Source: Polyangiaceae bacterium (lineage in GTDB: Bacteria > Myxococcota_A > Polyangia > Polyangiales > Polyangiaceae). Taken from it: a stretch of DNA of 63,419 bases. This document shows, one piece after another, positions 36,770-45,376 of this stretch. Made by a program: the position numbers and the translations under genes. Positions within the stretch are counted from its first letter, which is position 1, and each line of letters opens with the position of its first letter. The notes under the pieces are model-generated. The model was not told where the DNA came from, did not search any database, and was given only the letters and a program-made list of their open reading frames with translations. The stretch lies in the NCBI GenBank assembly GCA_029261965.1, contig JAJDAH010000378.1, positions 1 through 63,419 of the forward strand, read 5' to 3'.

Positions 36770-36778
36770 AGCCTGTGC
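36760..36778. promoter_or_regulatory. Perfect inverted repeat over the desaturase start codon
   Basis: GCACAGGC-ATA-GCCTGTGC, with arms 36760-36767 and 36771-36778, includes the ATG (36767-36769 on the minus strand). It could be a repressor site or an RNA hairpin limiting translation, for example by temperature. TAGGAT lies about 9 nt before the ATG. Confidence 0.45.
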
Positions 36779-36808
36779 ATCCTAAAGAGGGCGCCGGACA
36801 AAGGGGGC

Positions 36809-36825
36809 ATTGTGCGCGTCACAAT
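36809..36825. promoter_or_regulatory. Short CRP/FNR-like palindrome upstream of the desaturase gene
   Basis: ATTGTG-CGCGT-CACAAT, six-base arms with a five-base spacer, in the 103-bp gap before the desaturase. The half-sites resemble CRP/FNR-family sites but the spacer differs by one base. Confidence 0.3.
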
Positions 36826-36872
36826 TCGGTCACGAGGCCTGACGCGACGCGGCGGGAGCTGGAAAAATCCGT

Positions 36873-37532
36873 TCAGCCCGGGACGAGGTCGTCGCACATG
36901 CTGGCCAGGGGCCCCCCAGGCTTGCCCTTCGTGAACTCGACCTCGTGGCAGGTCATCGGGCCCAGTAAGCTCTCGGCAAACTGGACCGTGAGCGGGTGCG
37001 CCCAGTTCCGAGCGCCATCGAACCGAGCGCGCACGACGCCTTTCGGATCGATGAACCAGGTCTCCGGAAAGAGCTTCGTGCCGAACTTGTCGCCGACGAT
37101 CTCCGAATCCACGTCGACCGCCGTGACGAATGGCGCCTCCGCACCGAGGATCGAGCGGAGCGTCGCGTCGGCGTCCTCGGCGGTTTCGTCCGTCGAAATC
37201 GTCAAGAGAACCACGTCTCGGTGCCCCTCGAGCAACTGCGAGAGCTTCGCCAGTGACGGCATCTCTTCGAGGCAAGGCCGACAGCTCTTGGTCCAGAAAT
37301 TCAGGATGACGACCTTGCCGCGGTAGTCGGAGAGACGGACCGTGCCGCCGCCGATCTTGGGCAGCTCGAAGTCTGGGGCGAGCCGATTGGTGGCCGCGTA
37401 GTTCGGCCGGATGGCGCACATTGGCGTGCAGAGCTCCCGCCGGAAGCCGTCACGAGAGGAAGCGACAAATGAATAGACGCCGACCGCGGCCAGCAAAATG
37501 AAGACAATCTGCGCGATTTGGCTTGGTTTCAT
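36873..37532 (-). CDS. Membrane-anchored TlpA/redoxin-like thioredoxin-fold protein
   Basis: 219 residues. One N-terminal membrane anchor (IAQIVFILLAAVGVYSFVA) is followed by a thioredoxin fold outside the membrane. APDFELPKIGGGTVRLSDYRG and KVVILNFWTKSCRPCLEEMP show the AhpC/TSA-redoxin type with a C-R-P-C active site, and GTKLFPETWFIDPKG the conserved cis-Pro loop. Probable role: reduction of disulfides in exported proteins. Two other Cys pairs lie near the N-terminus (CTPMC) and the C-terminus. The ATG at 37532 begins the anchor; an in-frame upstream codon has no support. Confidence 0.8.
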   Translation of the reverse strand: MKPSQIAQIVFILLAAVGVYSFVASSRDGFRRELCTPMCAIRPNYAATNRLAPDFELPKIGGGTVRLSDYRGKVVILNFWTKSCRPCLEEMPSLAKLSQLLEGHRDVVLLTISTDETAEDADATLRSILGAEAPFVTAVDVDSEIVGDKFGTKLFPETWFIDPKGVVRARFDGARNWAHPLTVQFAESLLGPMTCHEVEFTKGKPGGPLASMCDDLVPG

Positions 37533-37613
37533 GGTCCGAAGGGTGCCCACCGGGGGGGCTGATCACTTTTACAGGATTCTCGCGGGGTTTGCTCGGACCG
37601 TACCGTCCATTGC

Positions 37614-38570
37614 ATGAGCCTAGACAACCTCGCAGAGCAGCTCAGCAATCCCGAGCACATCGGGCTCGACGAAGGCCTCGTCGAGAAGCTCGACATCCAA
37701 CCGAAGGATGCCACCCGCGGTCGGCTCATGGCGCAGATGGAGGCGGACCGGGCGCATCTCGGGATGTACCTGCTCGCCTGCTATGTCGTCGACGACACCG
37801 ACTTCTGGGGCGACGGCGAAATCTACTGGTGGAGCATTCCGACCATTGCGACCGCCGACGGCAAGGTGAAAAGAGACTCGCTCTACGGCCTGCCGAACGG
37901 TGCCGCGCCCCACAAGTGTGGCGACCACGAGTGGATGACGAATCTTTCGCTCGGCAAGCCCCCGCTCTTGGCGGTCATCCCTCCCGAGGAGGCGGTGAAC
38001 GCGGCCGTCGTGCGCATCGCGTTCTACGACGACGACGGGGCGGCAGCGGACGTGCCCAAGGCGATGAACGCCGGCCTCGAAGCCCTAGCCGAGACGTCCA
38101 CCGAGGCGCTGAGCGGCGCCGAGCAGATCATCACCCCAGTGCGCGACGCTATTTGGAAGAGCTTGCGCGCCGAGCAGGACGACATCCTGATCGACCAGGA
38201 TGTCACCTTGCGCAAGGGCGAAGTCACCCTGTTCGGATCCGGCATGATCGGATCGGTCATCAACGCGATGTGCCGCGTCTACTACTTCGTCCGTGACGAG
38301 CAGAAGACCCAACAGTTCGGTCCGGTGACGCTGCACAAGGGCCAAACGGACACGGTCAAGTTCGACAGCGCGCTCAAAGGCGGCGGACGCCTCGCGCTGT
38401 TCGCTCGCGGAGGCACCGTGACCTGCTCGGCATTCGGGGAGCTCAACACCGACATGCCGTTCATGAATCGCGTGCTCGAGACGCGTCACGAGGGCGGCCT
38501 CGAGAACGGGTTCAACGTCTCGGCAACGAGTGACAGCGCGAAGTTCGTCGCGTTCTACACGCCCGCCTAG
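37614..38570 (+). CDS. Conserved-looking protein of unknown function
   Basis: 318 residues, soluble, no signal peptide. I do not recognise the family. Visible features are an acidic N-terminal half with LGMYLLACYVVDDTDFWGDG and YWWSIPTIATADGKV, and a segment DHEWMTNLSLGKPPL. The C-terminal half has short beta-like repeats (VTLRKGEVTLFGSGMIGS; QQFGPVTLHKGQTDTVKF). The codon pattern is normal for the window, so the gene looks real. It stands alone between the divergent thioredoxin-like gene and ttcA. TACCGT lies 7 nt before the ATG and no ribosome site is clear. Confidence 0.7.
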   Translation: MSLDNLAEQLSNPEHIGLDEGLVEKLDIQPKDATRGRLMAQMEADRAHLGMYLLACYVVDDTDFWGDGEIYWWSIPTIATADGKVKRDSLYGLPNGAAPHKCGDHEWMTNLSLGKPPLLAVIPPEEAVNAAVVRIAFYDDDGAAADVPKAMNAGLEALAETSTEALSGAEQIITPVRDAIWKSLRAEQDDILIDQDVTLRKGEVTLFGSGMIGSVINAMCRVYYFVRDEQKTQQFGPVTLHKGQTDTVKFDSALKGGGRLALFARGGTVTCSAFGELNTDMPFMNRVLETRHEGGLENGFNVSATSDSAKFVAFYTPA

Positions 38571-38590
38571 TGGTCTCCCTGTTTCCTGGC

Positions 38591-38691
38591 GGTGCTTCGC
38601 ACCGCGAGTGCCGTGTCCTCACGAAATCGCGAACTCTAGCGAGAATGGCGCGGCGTCCGAATTCCCTTCGCAACTATTGGGACACGGCACT
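38591..38691. repeat. Short element with 12-bp terminal inverted repeats, plus a small hairpin
   Basis: AGTGCCGTGTCC (38607-38618) and GGACACGGCACT (38680-38691) are perfect inverted repeats bounding an 85-bp element. It ends 9 bp before the ttcA start. Immediately left is a perfect GGTGC-TTC-GCACC hairpin (38591-38603). It could be a MITE/REP-like element or a long RNA stem before ttcA. No target duplication is obvious. Confidence 0.55.
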
Positions 38692-38700
38692 AGGACCCGA

Positions 38701-39516
38701 GTGACCGATCGCGACCTCAGTCCGCTCTTCAAGCGTCTCGTCCGACGAGTTTCGCGGGCCAGCATCGACTTCGAGCTGCTCGAGCCGGGCGACCGCGTGC
38801 TCGTCGCCGTCAGTGGCGGCAAGGACTCTCACGCCATGCTCCGGCTCCTGCGTGAAGTGTCCAGGCGCGTCCCGTTCGAGCTGTCGCTCGTCGCGCTCAA
38901 CGTCGACCAGGGGCAGCCAGGCTTCCCCAAGCGCACGCTACCGGACTACTTCGAGGCCAATGGCTACGACTACCGGATCATCGAAGAAGACACCTACTCG
39001 ATCGTCAAAGAGAAGGTCCCCGAGAACAAGACCTACTGCTCGCTCTGCTCGCGTCTACGCCGCGGGATCCTGTACACCGCCGCCGCGGAGATGGGCGCCA
39101 CCAAAATCGCCCTCGGACACCACCGAGACGACACCATCGAGACCCTCCTCTTGAACGCGCTCTACGCCGGACGGCTCGGCGCGATGCCCGCCAAGCTCGT
39201 CACGGACGACGGGCGCCACACCGTCATCCGCCCGCTCATCTACTGCTCCGAAGCGGAGCTGACTGCCTTTGCCCAAGAGCAAGACTTCCCCATCATTCCC
39301 TGCGATCTGTGCGGCTCCCAAGAGAACCTGCAAAGACAGCAGATCAAATCCCTGCTCGACCGCCTCACCGCGGAAAACCCCAAAGTCCGTGGCAACCTCT
39401 TCGCCAGCTTGAGCAACGTGCGCCCGTCACACTTGCTCGATCCGTCGATCCGAAAAGAAGACCCAGACGTGAATGACGAAGAGCCCGTCGTACGGCTCCG
39501 GGTCCTCGGTCACTGA
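38701..39516 (+). CDS. ttcA: tRNA 2-thiocytidine(32) synthetase TtcA
   Basis: 271 residues, normal length. TtcA adenylates C32 of certain tRNAs and thiolates it with help from an iron-sulfur cluster. The PP-loop is SGGKDSHAMLRLL (38-50). Two cysteine pairs bind the cluster: CSLC (113-116) and CDLCGSQ (201-207). LGHHRDDTIETLLLN is the family's conserved middle motif. The GTG start at 38701 begins exactly at the conserved N-terminal helix. The 85-bp inverted-repeat element lies directly upstream. Confidence 0.93.
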   Translation: MTDRDLSPLFKRLVRRVSRASIDFELLEPGDRVLVAVSGGKDSHAMLRLLREVSRRVPFELSLVALNVDQGQPGFPKRTLPDYFEANGYDYRIIEEDTYSIVKEKVPENKTYCSLCSRLRRGILYTAAAEMGATKIALGHHRDDTIETLLLNALYAGRLGAMPAKLVTDDGRHTVIRPLIYCSEAELTAFAQEQDFPIIPCDLCGSQENLQRQQIKSLLDRLTAENPKVRGNLFASLSNVRPSHLLDPSIRKEDPDVNDEEPVVRLRVLGH

Positions 39517-39558
39517 CGTCGACCCCCCCGGTCCACCGCGCTCGCACCGCGCGACGGG

Positions 39559-41058
39559 TCACGGCGCGATGGCGAGACGCGTGCGTCCGTCGCCCGGCGT
39601 TCCTTTTGGGCTGGCGCCAATCGCCTCGAGCTCTCGGCGATAGTCCGAGAACTTTCCGCCGGAGCGCACGGCTCGCGCGAAGGCGAGACCTTCACGCTCT
39701 CCGCCTTGGGCGAGCACGTACTCCACCCACGCCCACCGCGCGCTGGTCGAGCGAACTTCGGCGCGGCCGCGCAGGCCCTTTCGCAAGCGTTTGAGACGCG
39801 AGGCGACGACGTCGACGCCGGCAAACGGTTGGCGGTCGAGCGGCGTATTTCGTTTGGCGCAGAACGGCGCGATGCCGAGCGCCACGGGCACGATCTTCGA
39901 AAGACCCCCGACGAAGTCGGCGCACTCGTCGATGTCGTCGTCGGTCTCGGTCGGCAAACCGATCATGAGGTACAGCTTCAAGCGGTTCATGCCGTATCGC
40001 TTCGCTCGCTCGGCGGCTCGCTCGTAGTGCTTTTCTCGTCCGCGGCGTTCGATGGTGTCGCGAAGACGTTCGCTCGCACCGTCGAGGGCCGTCGTCAGCG
40101 TCCGGTACCCCGCCTTGGCCAGCGCTTCGACGAACTCTTCGCGCAGGCGGTCCGGCCGCAGACTGCTCAAACCGACACTGCACCCGCGGCCAGCCAGCTC
40201 GGTGACGATTTCGGTGATCTTCGGGTGATCGCTCACGGCAGCGCCGACGAGACCGACGCGCCGACAATCGGTGGGTATCGAGTCGAGCACGACGTCTTTC
40301 GGGACGAGTCGCATTCCCCCGTTGGTCGAACGGCGCATGACGCAATAGGTGCACCCGCGCGAGCAGCCGCGCTCGGTCTCGATGAGAAACATGTTCGAAA
40401 GCTCGGTGTGCGGCGTGCGGATCGTGGTCTTCGCCGGCAAGAGCGCGTTGTCGCAAGCGGCAATGGTGGCGAGCTTCGTGCCGTGGTGCTCGGGCACGTA
40501 GACGTGCTCCATCTGCGCCAAGACTTCGAGCGCCTCGGCGCGGCTCGACGCCGACGTGATCGCTTCGACGACCGGCCCGACGAGCTCTTCCGCTTCCCCC
40601 ATGACGATGGCATCGACGAACGGGGCGAGTGGCAGCGGATTCGAAAACGTGAGCGGCCCGCCGGCCAGGACGAACGGCGCGTGCTCGTCGCGCTCGGAAC
40701 GAAGTGCACCGATGCGCGCCGCGTCGAGCATCTTGACGAGCCCGGCGAGCTCGATCTCGTAGGCCACGCTGAACGCGATGATGGGAAAGTCGCCGAGCGG
40801 GCGGCGGCCCTCGTAGGTCACCGGCGCTTCGGCGAGCTCCACCCCCGGCCGGTCCGCCCCGTCGGCCAAGAACGCTCGTTCGCACGCGAAACCCGGCTTG
40901 GCCTGGAGTTGGGCGTAGATCGACTGGAAACCCAGCGAGCTCATGCCCACCGTGTACGGAGACGGGTACGCAAGCGCCACTCGGTGGGGAGCGTCTTTTT
41001 CGATGCGCCCGACCTCGTCGGCGAGCCGCTCGCGAATCAGCTGTTCTTGGGAAACCAC
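39559..41058 (-). CDS. Radical SAM protein with N-terminal B12-binding-like domain
   Basis: 499 residues. The N-terminal 180 residues have the fold pattern of cobalamin-binding radical SAM enzymes (VALAYPSPYTVGMSSLGFQSI; FVLAGGPLTFSNPLPLAPFV). The radical SAM core has the cluster motif RGCSRGCTYCVMRRSTNG, so it uses SAM to start radical chemistry. It resembles the first half of the TIGR03960-type enzymes that sit near ribosomal or tRNA genes, but lacks a second module. Substrate unknown. The GTG at 41058 is chosen, with a TATACT hexamer 9 nt upstream; longer starts would overlap the divergent gene. Confidence 0.75.
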   Translation of the reverse strand: MVSQEQLIRERLADEVGRIEKDAPHRVALAYPSPYTVGMSSLGFQSIYAQLQAKPGFACERAFLADGADRPGVELAEAPVTYEGRRPLGDFPIIAFSVAYEIELAGLVKMLDAARIGALRSERDEHAPFVLAGGPLTFSNPLPLAPFVDAIVMGEAEELVGPVVEAITSASSRAEALEVLAQMEHVYVPEHHGTKLATIAACDNALLPAKTTIRTPHTELSNMFLIETERGCSRGCTYCVMRRSTNGGMRLVPKDVVLDSIPTDCRRVGLVGAAVSDHPKITEIVTELAGRGCSVGLSSLRPDRLREEFVEALAKAGYRTLTTALDGASERLRDTIERRGREKHYERAAERAKRYGMNRLKLYLMIGLPTETDDDIDECADFVGGLSKIVPVALGIAPFCAKRNTPLDRQPFAGVDVVASRLKRLRKGLRGRAEVRSTSARWAWVEYVLAQGGEREGLAFARAVRSGGKFSDYRRELEAIGASPKGTPGDGRTRLAIAP

Positions 41059-41081
41059 CGGACGGCGAGTATAGCTTTGCC
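41059..41081. promoter_or_regulatory. 23-bp divergent interval with back-to-back -10-like hexamers
   Basis: The radical SAM gene (minus) and the dehydratase gene (plus) are separated by only 23 bp. The shared AGTATAGC sequence reads TATACT toward the radical SAM gene and TATAGC toward the dehydratase gene, 9 and 6 nt before the respective start codons. Both transcripts would be leaderless or nearly so. Confidence 0.4.
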
Positions 41082-42038
41082 ATGAGCCCGACGTACGCCG
41101 CATCGATCGACACGATTCGCGAGGCCGCCGAGCGAATCGCCCCGTGGGTACACCGAACCCCGGTCATGACGTCGTCGACGCTGGACGACCGCACGGGACG
41201 CAAAGTGTTCCTCAAGTGCGAAAACCTCCAGAAGATCGGAGCTTTCAAGTTTCGTGGAGCGTGCAACGCGGTCATGAAGCTCTCGGACGACGAAGCCAGC
41301 CGCGGCGTCGTCACCCACTCGAGCGGTAACCACGCTCAAGCCGTGGCGCTCGCGGCGAAGCTCCGGGGGATCCCGGCGCACATCGTGATGCCCAAGACTG
41401 CGATGCGGGTGAAACGTGCCGCGGTCGAGGGCTACGGCGCCGAGGTCCACGCCTGTGAGCCGACGCTTCCGGCTCGCGAGGAGCTCGCCGCGAAGGTGAT
41501 CGAGAAAACCGGCGGCACCCTCATTCCCCCCTACGACCACGCCGACGTGATCGCCGGACAGGGAACGACCGCGCTCGAGCTGTTCGAGCAAGTGCCGGAT
41601 CTCGATGTCATCGTCGCCCCCATCAGCGGTGCGGGTCTGATTTCTGGGGTCGCCGTCGCCGTGAACGCGCTTCACCCGAAAGTTCGTGTGATTGCCGCCG
41701 AGCCCACCGGCGCGAACGACGCGGCGCTGTCGAAAGAAAAAGGCGAGCTCGTCAAGAAGACCGGGAAGACGATCTGCGACGGTTTGGTCGCGACCCTCGG
41801 GCGGCTCACCTGGCCCATCGTGCGCGACTTGGTGGACGAAGTGTTGACCGTCGACGACGAAGCGGTGGTCGCGACGATGCGCCTCTTGTGGGAGCGAACG
41901 AAGCTGGTGGTCGAACCGAGCGGGGCCATCGGAGTCGCCCTCGCCATGAGTCGAGCCTTCGAGCACGTCGAAGGGCAACGAGTCGCGATCGTCTTGTCCG
42001 GCGGCAACGTCGACCTCGACCGGCTTCCTTGGAGCTGA
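41082..42038 (+). CDS. Threonine/serine dehydratase (fold-type II PLP enzyme)
   Basis: 318 residues, the length of catabolic threonine dehydratases and serine racemases, without the ACT regulatory domain. The PLP lysine is in KIGAFKFRGACNAV. SSGNHAQAVA binds substrate. A Gly-rich phosphate loop is SGAGLISGVAVAV, and VLSGGNVDL is the final cofactor contact. It would deaminate L-threonine to 2-oxobutyrate or interconvert serine isomers. Followed four bases later by the esterase gene. Confidence 0.87.
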   Translation: MSPTYAASIDTIREAAERIAPWVHRTPVMTSSTLDDRTGRKVFLKCENLQKIGAFKFRGACNAVMKLSDDEASRGVVTHSSGNHAQAVALAAKLRGIPAHIVMPKTAMRVKRAAVEGYGAEVHACEPTLPAREELAAKVIEKTGGTLIPPYDHADVIAGQGTTALELFEQVPDLDVIVAPISGAGLISGVAVAVNALHPKVRVIAAEPTGANDAALSKEKGELVKKTGKTICDGLVATLGRLTWPIVRDLVDEVLTVDDEAVVATMRLLWERTKLVVEPSGAIGVALAMSRAFEHVEGQRVAIVLSGGNVDLDRLPWS

Positions 42039-42042
42039 CGGT

Positions 42043-43023
42043 GTGAGCCGGTGGAGGCGCATCGGCCGCGTCGCGCTCGGCTCACTCGTGGCCCTCGGCA
42101 TCGCGGCGGCGATCGGGGGGGCTTGGTTCCGTAGCCGCCGGCCGGAGCTGCCCGCCAAACGCGCCGAGCCGCGCTCGCTGTCTCACGCTGGCCTCGAAAG
42201 GTCCTACCGGTTGTACGTGGCGGCGAGCTACGACGCCGAAAAGCCCGGCACGGTCGTGTTCGTGCTGCACGGCGCCCTTGGCACGGCCGAGGAGGTCGAG
42301 TTGCTCACCCTCGGGCGGTTCAACGAGCTCGCCGAACGCGACGGGGGCATCGTCGTTTACCCGGACGGCGTCGACAAGTACTGGAACGACGGTCGAACGT
42401 TGGACGACCGGGCCCACAAGGAGAACATCGACGATGTCGGTTTCCTGTCGGCGGTGACCGACGAGCTCGTCGACGACTACGACATCGACACGGCCAAAGT
42501 GTTCGCTGTCGGCATGTCGAACGGCGGGTTCATGTGTCTGCGGCTCGCCTGCGACGCGTCGCAGACCTTCGCCGCCGTGGGGTCGGTCGCGGGGGGGCTC
42601 GCTCAGAACGTGGTCGACGAGTGTCGACCCGAGCGCGCGATTTCCGTCCTACTCGTGCACGGCACCGACGACGAGATCGTGCCCATGGACGAAACGACCG
42701 TGCAAATCATGAGGCGCGCTCGGGGACACAAGCTCACCATCGAAGCCACCGTCCAGCTCTTCACCCAGCACGACGGGTGCGGGCCCCCGGTCGAATCCGA
42801 GCTCGACCCCGTCGACGAAGACGACGACTCGCGCGTCCGTCGCACGCGCCACGCCGGATGCCAGGACGACAGCGAAGTCGTGCTCTATACGGTGGAGGGC
42901 GGCGGTCATACGTGGCCGGGGGGCTGGCAGTACCTGCCCGAGACCCTCGTCGGGAAAACCAGTCGGCAGATCGACACGAGCGAGCTCGCCTGGAACTTCT
43001 TCGCGCGCCACGCGCGGCGCTGA
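42043..43023 (+). CDS. Secreted or anchored PHB depolymerase/feruloyl esterase-like hydrolase (LpqC type)
   Basis: 326 residues. A membrane segment at the N-terminus (VALGSLVALGIAAAIGGAWF) may be a signal or anchor. The alpha/beta hydrolase domain has the oxyanion region VVFVLHGALGTAEE, nucleophile GMSNGGFM, Asp in LLVHGTDDEIVP and His in GGGHTWPGG, all in the order of LpqC/PHB depolymerase-type esterases. Extra cysteines (HDGCGPP, HAGCQDD) probably form a disulfide. Possible substrates: polyester or feruloyl esters. GGAG about 9 nt before the GTG supports the start, and the four-base gap suggests co-transcription with the dehydratase. Confidence 0.83.
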   Translation: MSRWRRIGRVALGSLVALGIAAAIGGAWFRSRRPELPAKRAEPRSLSHAGLERSYRLYVAASYDAEKPGTVVFVLHGALGTAEEVELLTLGRFNELAERDGGIVVYPDGVDKYWNDGRTLDDRAHKENIDDVGFLSAVTDELVDDYDIDTAKVFAVGMSNGGFMCLRLACDASQTFAAVGSVAGGLAQNVVDECRPERAISVLLVHGTDDEIVPMDETTVQIMRRARGHKLTIEATVQLFTQHDGCGPPVESELDPVDEDDDSRVRRTRHAGCQDDSEVVLYTVEGGGHTWPGGWQYLPETLVGKTSRQIDTSELAWNFFARHARR

Positions 43024-43054
43024 GGATCGGCGCGTCGAGCACGGCGGCCGAGAT

Positions 43055-43120
43055 CGAGCGAGACCGCCTAGGCGACCGAGCGAGACTGTCGAGGCGACTC
43101 GACGACGTAGCCCAGGCGAC
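43055..43120. repeat. Imperfect 22-bp tandem repeat after the esterase gene
   Basis: Units 43055-43076 and 43077-43098 both read CGAGCGAGAC...AGGCGAC, differing at four positions; 43099-43120 is a weaker third copy. It lies between convergent genes. Probable neutral or boundary repeat; no function can be assigned. Confidence 0.6.
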
Positions 43121-43132
43121 GGAACGAAAGCT

Positions 43133-43594
43133 TCAAGCGACTCGGCGGGCCCGCGGCGCCATCGGCATCGCGCGGCGCACACTCGGGCGGAGGGAAAAAT
43201 CGACGTGCACCCGGACACCGCCGCCACTGCGGGTGGCGTTGTCCGCCAGGGCGCGCGCCTGACGCTCGGCGCGCTCGTCGCCACCGGCGGTCAACACCAC
43301 CTCGGTCGCCACGCTGCCGTTTCGTGCGGTGCTCACGAGCTCACGCAGCACGCTGAGGCAAAAGGCCTGCTCCTCGGGACTTCGGATCGCTCCGGCGGCG
43401 ACGACCGCCACCGAAGGCGCCCCAGAGTCGCGAAGCGCCGCCAGCTCGAACACGACACGCGCCTCGAGCTCGCGCACGGTTTCGCCGCAACGTTCGGCGA
43501 ATACGTAAACGTTGCTCTCGCTGCCCCCGCGTTCATCGACGAAGGCCGGCCAAGCGGCTCGACGTCTCAGGACCACAATCGAATGCTCGCTCAT
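43133..43594 (-). CDS. Small protein of unknown function
   Basis: 153 residues, soluble, no signal. I do not recognise it. The N-terminal half (SIVVLRRRAAWPAFVDERGG and ARVVFELAALRDSGAPSV) alternates strands and helices like a small alpha/beta domain. The last 40 residues are Arg/Ala-rich and may be disordered. GAGGAG precedes the ATG at 43594 with normal spacing, which supports a real gene; a longer start at 43615 is less likely. Codon use fits the neighbours. Convergent with the esterase gene. Confidence 0.55.
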   Translation of the reverse strand: MSEHSIVVLRRRAAWPAFVDERGGSESNVYVFAERCGETVRELEARVVFELAALRDSGAPSVAVVAAGAIRSPEEQAFCLSVLRELVSTARNGSVATEVVLTAGGDERAERQARALADNATRSGGGVRVHVDFSLRPSVRRAMPMAPRARRVA

Positions 43595-43750
43595 GGGGGG
43601 GCTCCTCGGGGACAAAGGAAGGAAAGCCGCTGACGCTGAAGACGCTGAAAACGCCTTGAAAAACGATCATTCCAGCTCGAGCGCGAGACGGGCAAAATTC
43701 CGTTGGAAACTCGTTAACGGCTGAGCGCGTGGCGGCCTTCCAGCCCTTAG

Positions 43751-45376
43751 ATGACACGCCGCCAATCGCTCACTTCGTTGGTGCTTCGCGGCACCCTTCT
43801 CTTGTTCGGCTGCGCCGGCCCGGTCCTCGGTTGCAACGCGGCGCCGAAGAAAGCCCCGACCGTCACCGCTGCGGCCCCCACACCCACCGAAGCGGCTCCG
43901 GCGAAAAAGACCGACGCCGCCGAAGCGCATCACCTACTCGGTCGATTCGCGTTCGGACCTCGCCCTGGCGACGTCGAGCGAGTCCGCGCCGAAGGAGCCG
44001 AAGCGTGGCTAGAGAGACAGCTGGCTCCTGACGAGATCGACGATGCAAAAGCCGCCGGCGCGCTCGAGCCCTATCGAGACGCTTTTGCCCCGCCCCGTGA
44101 GCTCTACGAAGAATTCGAAGACATGCGGCGGGCTCGCCGCGACGCCGAAGACGGAGGCAAACGGCAGCCGCGAAGGCGAATGCGTCGGTACATGCGCGAC
44201 CTGACGGGCAACGGTCAAATGTCGGTCATCGCCCGCCACCTGAAGAGCGAACGACAAGTCCACGAGGTGATGGTCGATTTTTGGACGAACCACTTCAACG
44301 TCTTCGCCCGCAAGGGCCCGGTCAAGTTCGTCGCGATCGACTACGTCGAAAAGGCGATCCGACCCCACGCGCTCGGTCGCTTCGAGGACATGCTCCTCGC
44401 CACGGCTCGGCATCCCGCGATGCTGGTGTACCTCGACAATGCCCAGAGCGTCGCCGAGCGAGAGGACCGACCCGGCCGAAAGCGCCGCCGCGGGCTGAAC
44501 GAAAACTACGCGCGGGAGCTTCTCGAGCTGCACACGCTCGGTGTCGACGGCGGCTACGAGCAAAAAGACATCGTCGAAGTGGCCCGCGTGCTCACCGGGT
44601 GGAGCATGGGGCGACCTCGGCGAGATTGGGCGATCACCGGCCCCGAGTTTCAGTTCCGGGCTCGCGCTCACGACGACGGAAAGAAGGTCGTGCTGGGCGT
44701 GGAGTTCCCCGAGAACGGGGGCGAAGAGGAGGGCGTTCGTTTGTTGAAAATGCTGGCCGCTCATCCGTCGACGGCGCGCCATCTGTCGCGAAAGCTCTGC
44801 GAACGTTTCGTCGCCGACTCGCCGCCCCCGGCGTGCGTCGACACGCTCGCGCGAACCTACATCGAGTCGCGAGGGGACGTGCGAGCGCTCTTGCGAGCCG
44901 TCGCTCGCTCGCCCGAGTTCTGGAAGAACCGCCGCAACAAGCTCAAGTCGCCCCTCGAGCTCGTGCTGAGCGGAGTACGTGCCCTCGGCGGCTCGACCGA
45001 CGGCACGCTCGGCCTCGCCGAGGTCACCGCTCGCCTCGGCCAGCCGCTCTTGCTTCAACCCGCGCCGACCGGCTACCCCGAAGCCGCCGCCGACTGGCTC
45101 GGAACGAGCGCCATGCTCCAGCGCATGAAGTTCGCCACGGCCCTCGGCGCCGGCGAGCTGTCCGGTGTCTCGCTCGAGCTCGATTCGGTCGTCGCGCCGA
45201 ACGACGACGACGAGGTCCTTCTTCGAAACGTCGAGTCGACCTTGTTCCCCCCGGGTGCTGGTGCCCGGACTCTCGAAGTCATCCGAAGTCGAATCGTGCG
45301 CGTGAACGAGCCCAGCGAACGACGGACGATCGCCCTCGCCCTCGCCCTCGGTAGCCCGGAGTTTCAACGACAATGA
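43751..45376 (+). CDS. DUF1800-family exported protein
   Basis: 541 residues, full length for DUF1800. A signal sequence with lipobox-like VLGC (Cys28) begins it. Family motifs: AEAHHLLGRFAFGPRPGDV at the start of the domain, DFWTNHFNV (about 175-183), ENYARELLELHTLGV (about 255-269) and YEQKDIVEVARVLTGW. The reaction is unknown; DUF1800 genes are usually paired with DUF1501 genes, as here. The stop overlaps the DUF1501 start (ATGA at 45373-45376). Confidence 0.87.
   Translation: MTRRQSLTSLVLRGTLLLFGCAGPVLGCNAAPKKAPTVTAAAPTPTEAAPAKKTDAAEAHHLLGRFAFGPRPGDVERVRAEGAEAWLERQLAPDEIDDAKAAGALEPYRDAFAPPRELYEEFEDMRRARRDAEDGGKRQPRRRMRRYMRDLTGNGQMSVIARHLKSERQVHEVMVDFWTNHFNVFARKGPVKFVAIDYVEKAIRPHALGRFEDMLLATARHPAMLVYLDNAQSVAEREDRPGRKRRRGLNENYARELLELHTLGVDGGYEQKDIVEVARVLTGWSMGRPRRDWAITGPEFQFRARAHDDGKKVVLGVEFPENGGEEEGVRLLKMLAAHPSTARHLSRKLCERFVADSPPPACVDTLARTYIESRGDVRALLRAVARSPEFWKNRRNKLKSPLELVLSGVRALGGSTDGTLGLAEVTARLGQPLLLQPAPTGYPEAAADWLGTSAMLQRMKFATALGAGELSGVSLELDSVVAPNDDDEVLLRNVESTLFPPGAGARTLEVIRSRIVRVNEPSERRTIALALALGSPEFQRQ

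Noticed and set aside
38607-38691. Insertion sequence
   Set aside because: Has inverted ends but no transposase and is only 85 bp.
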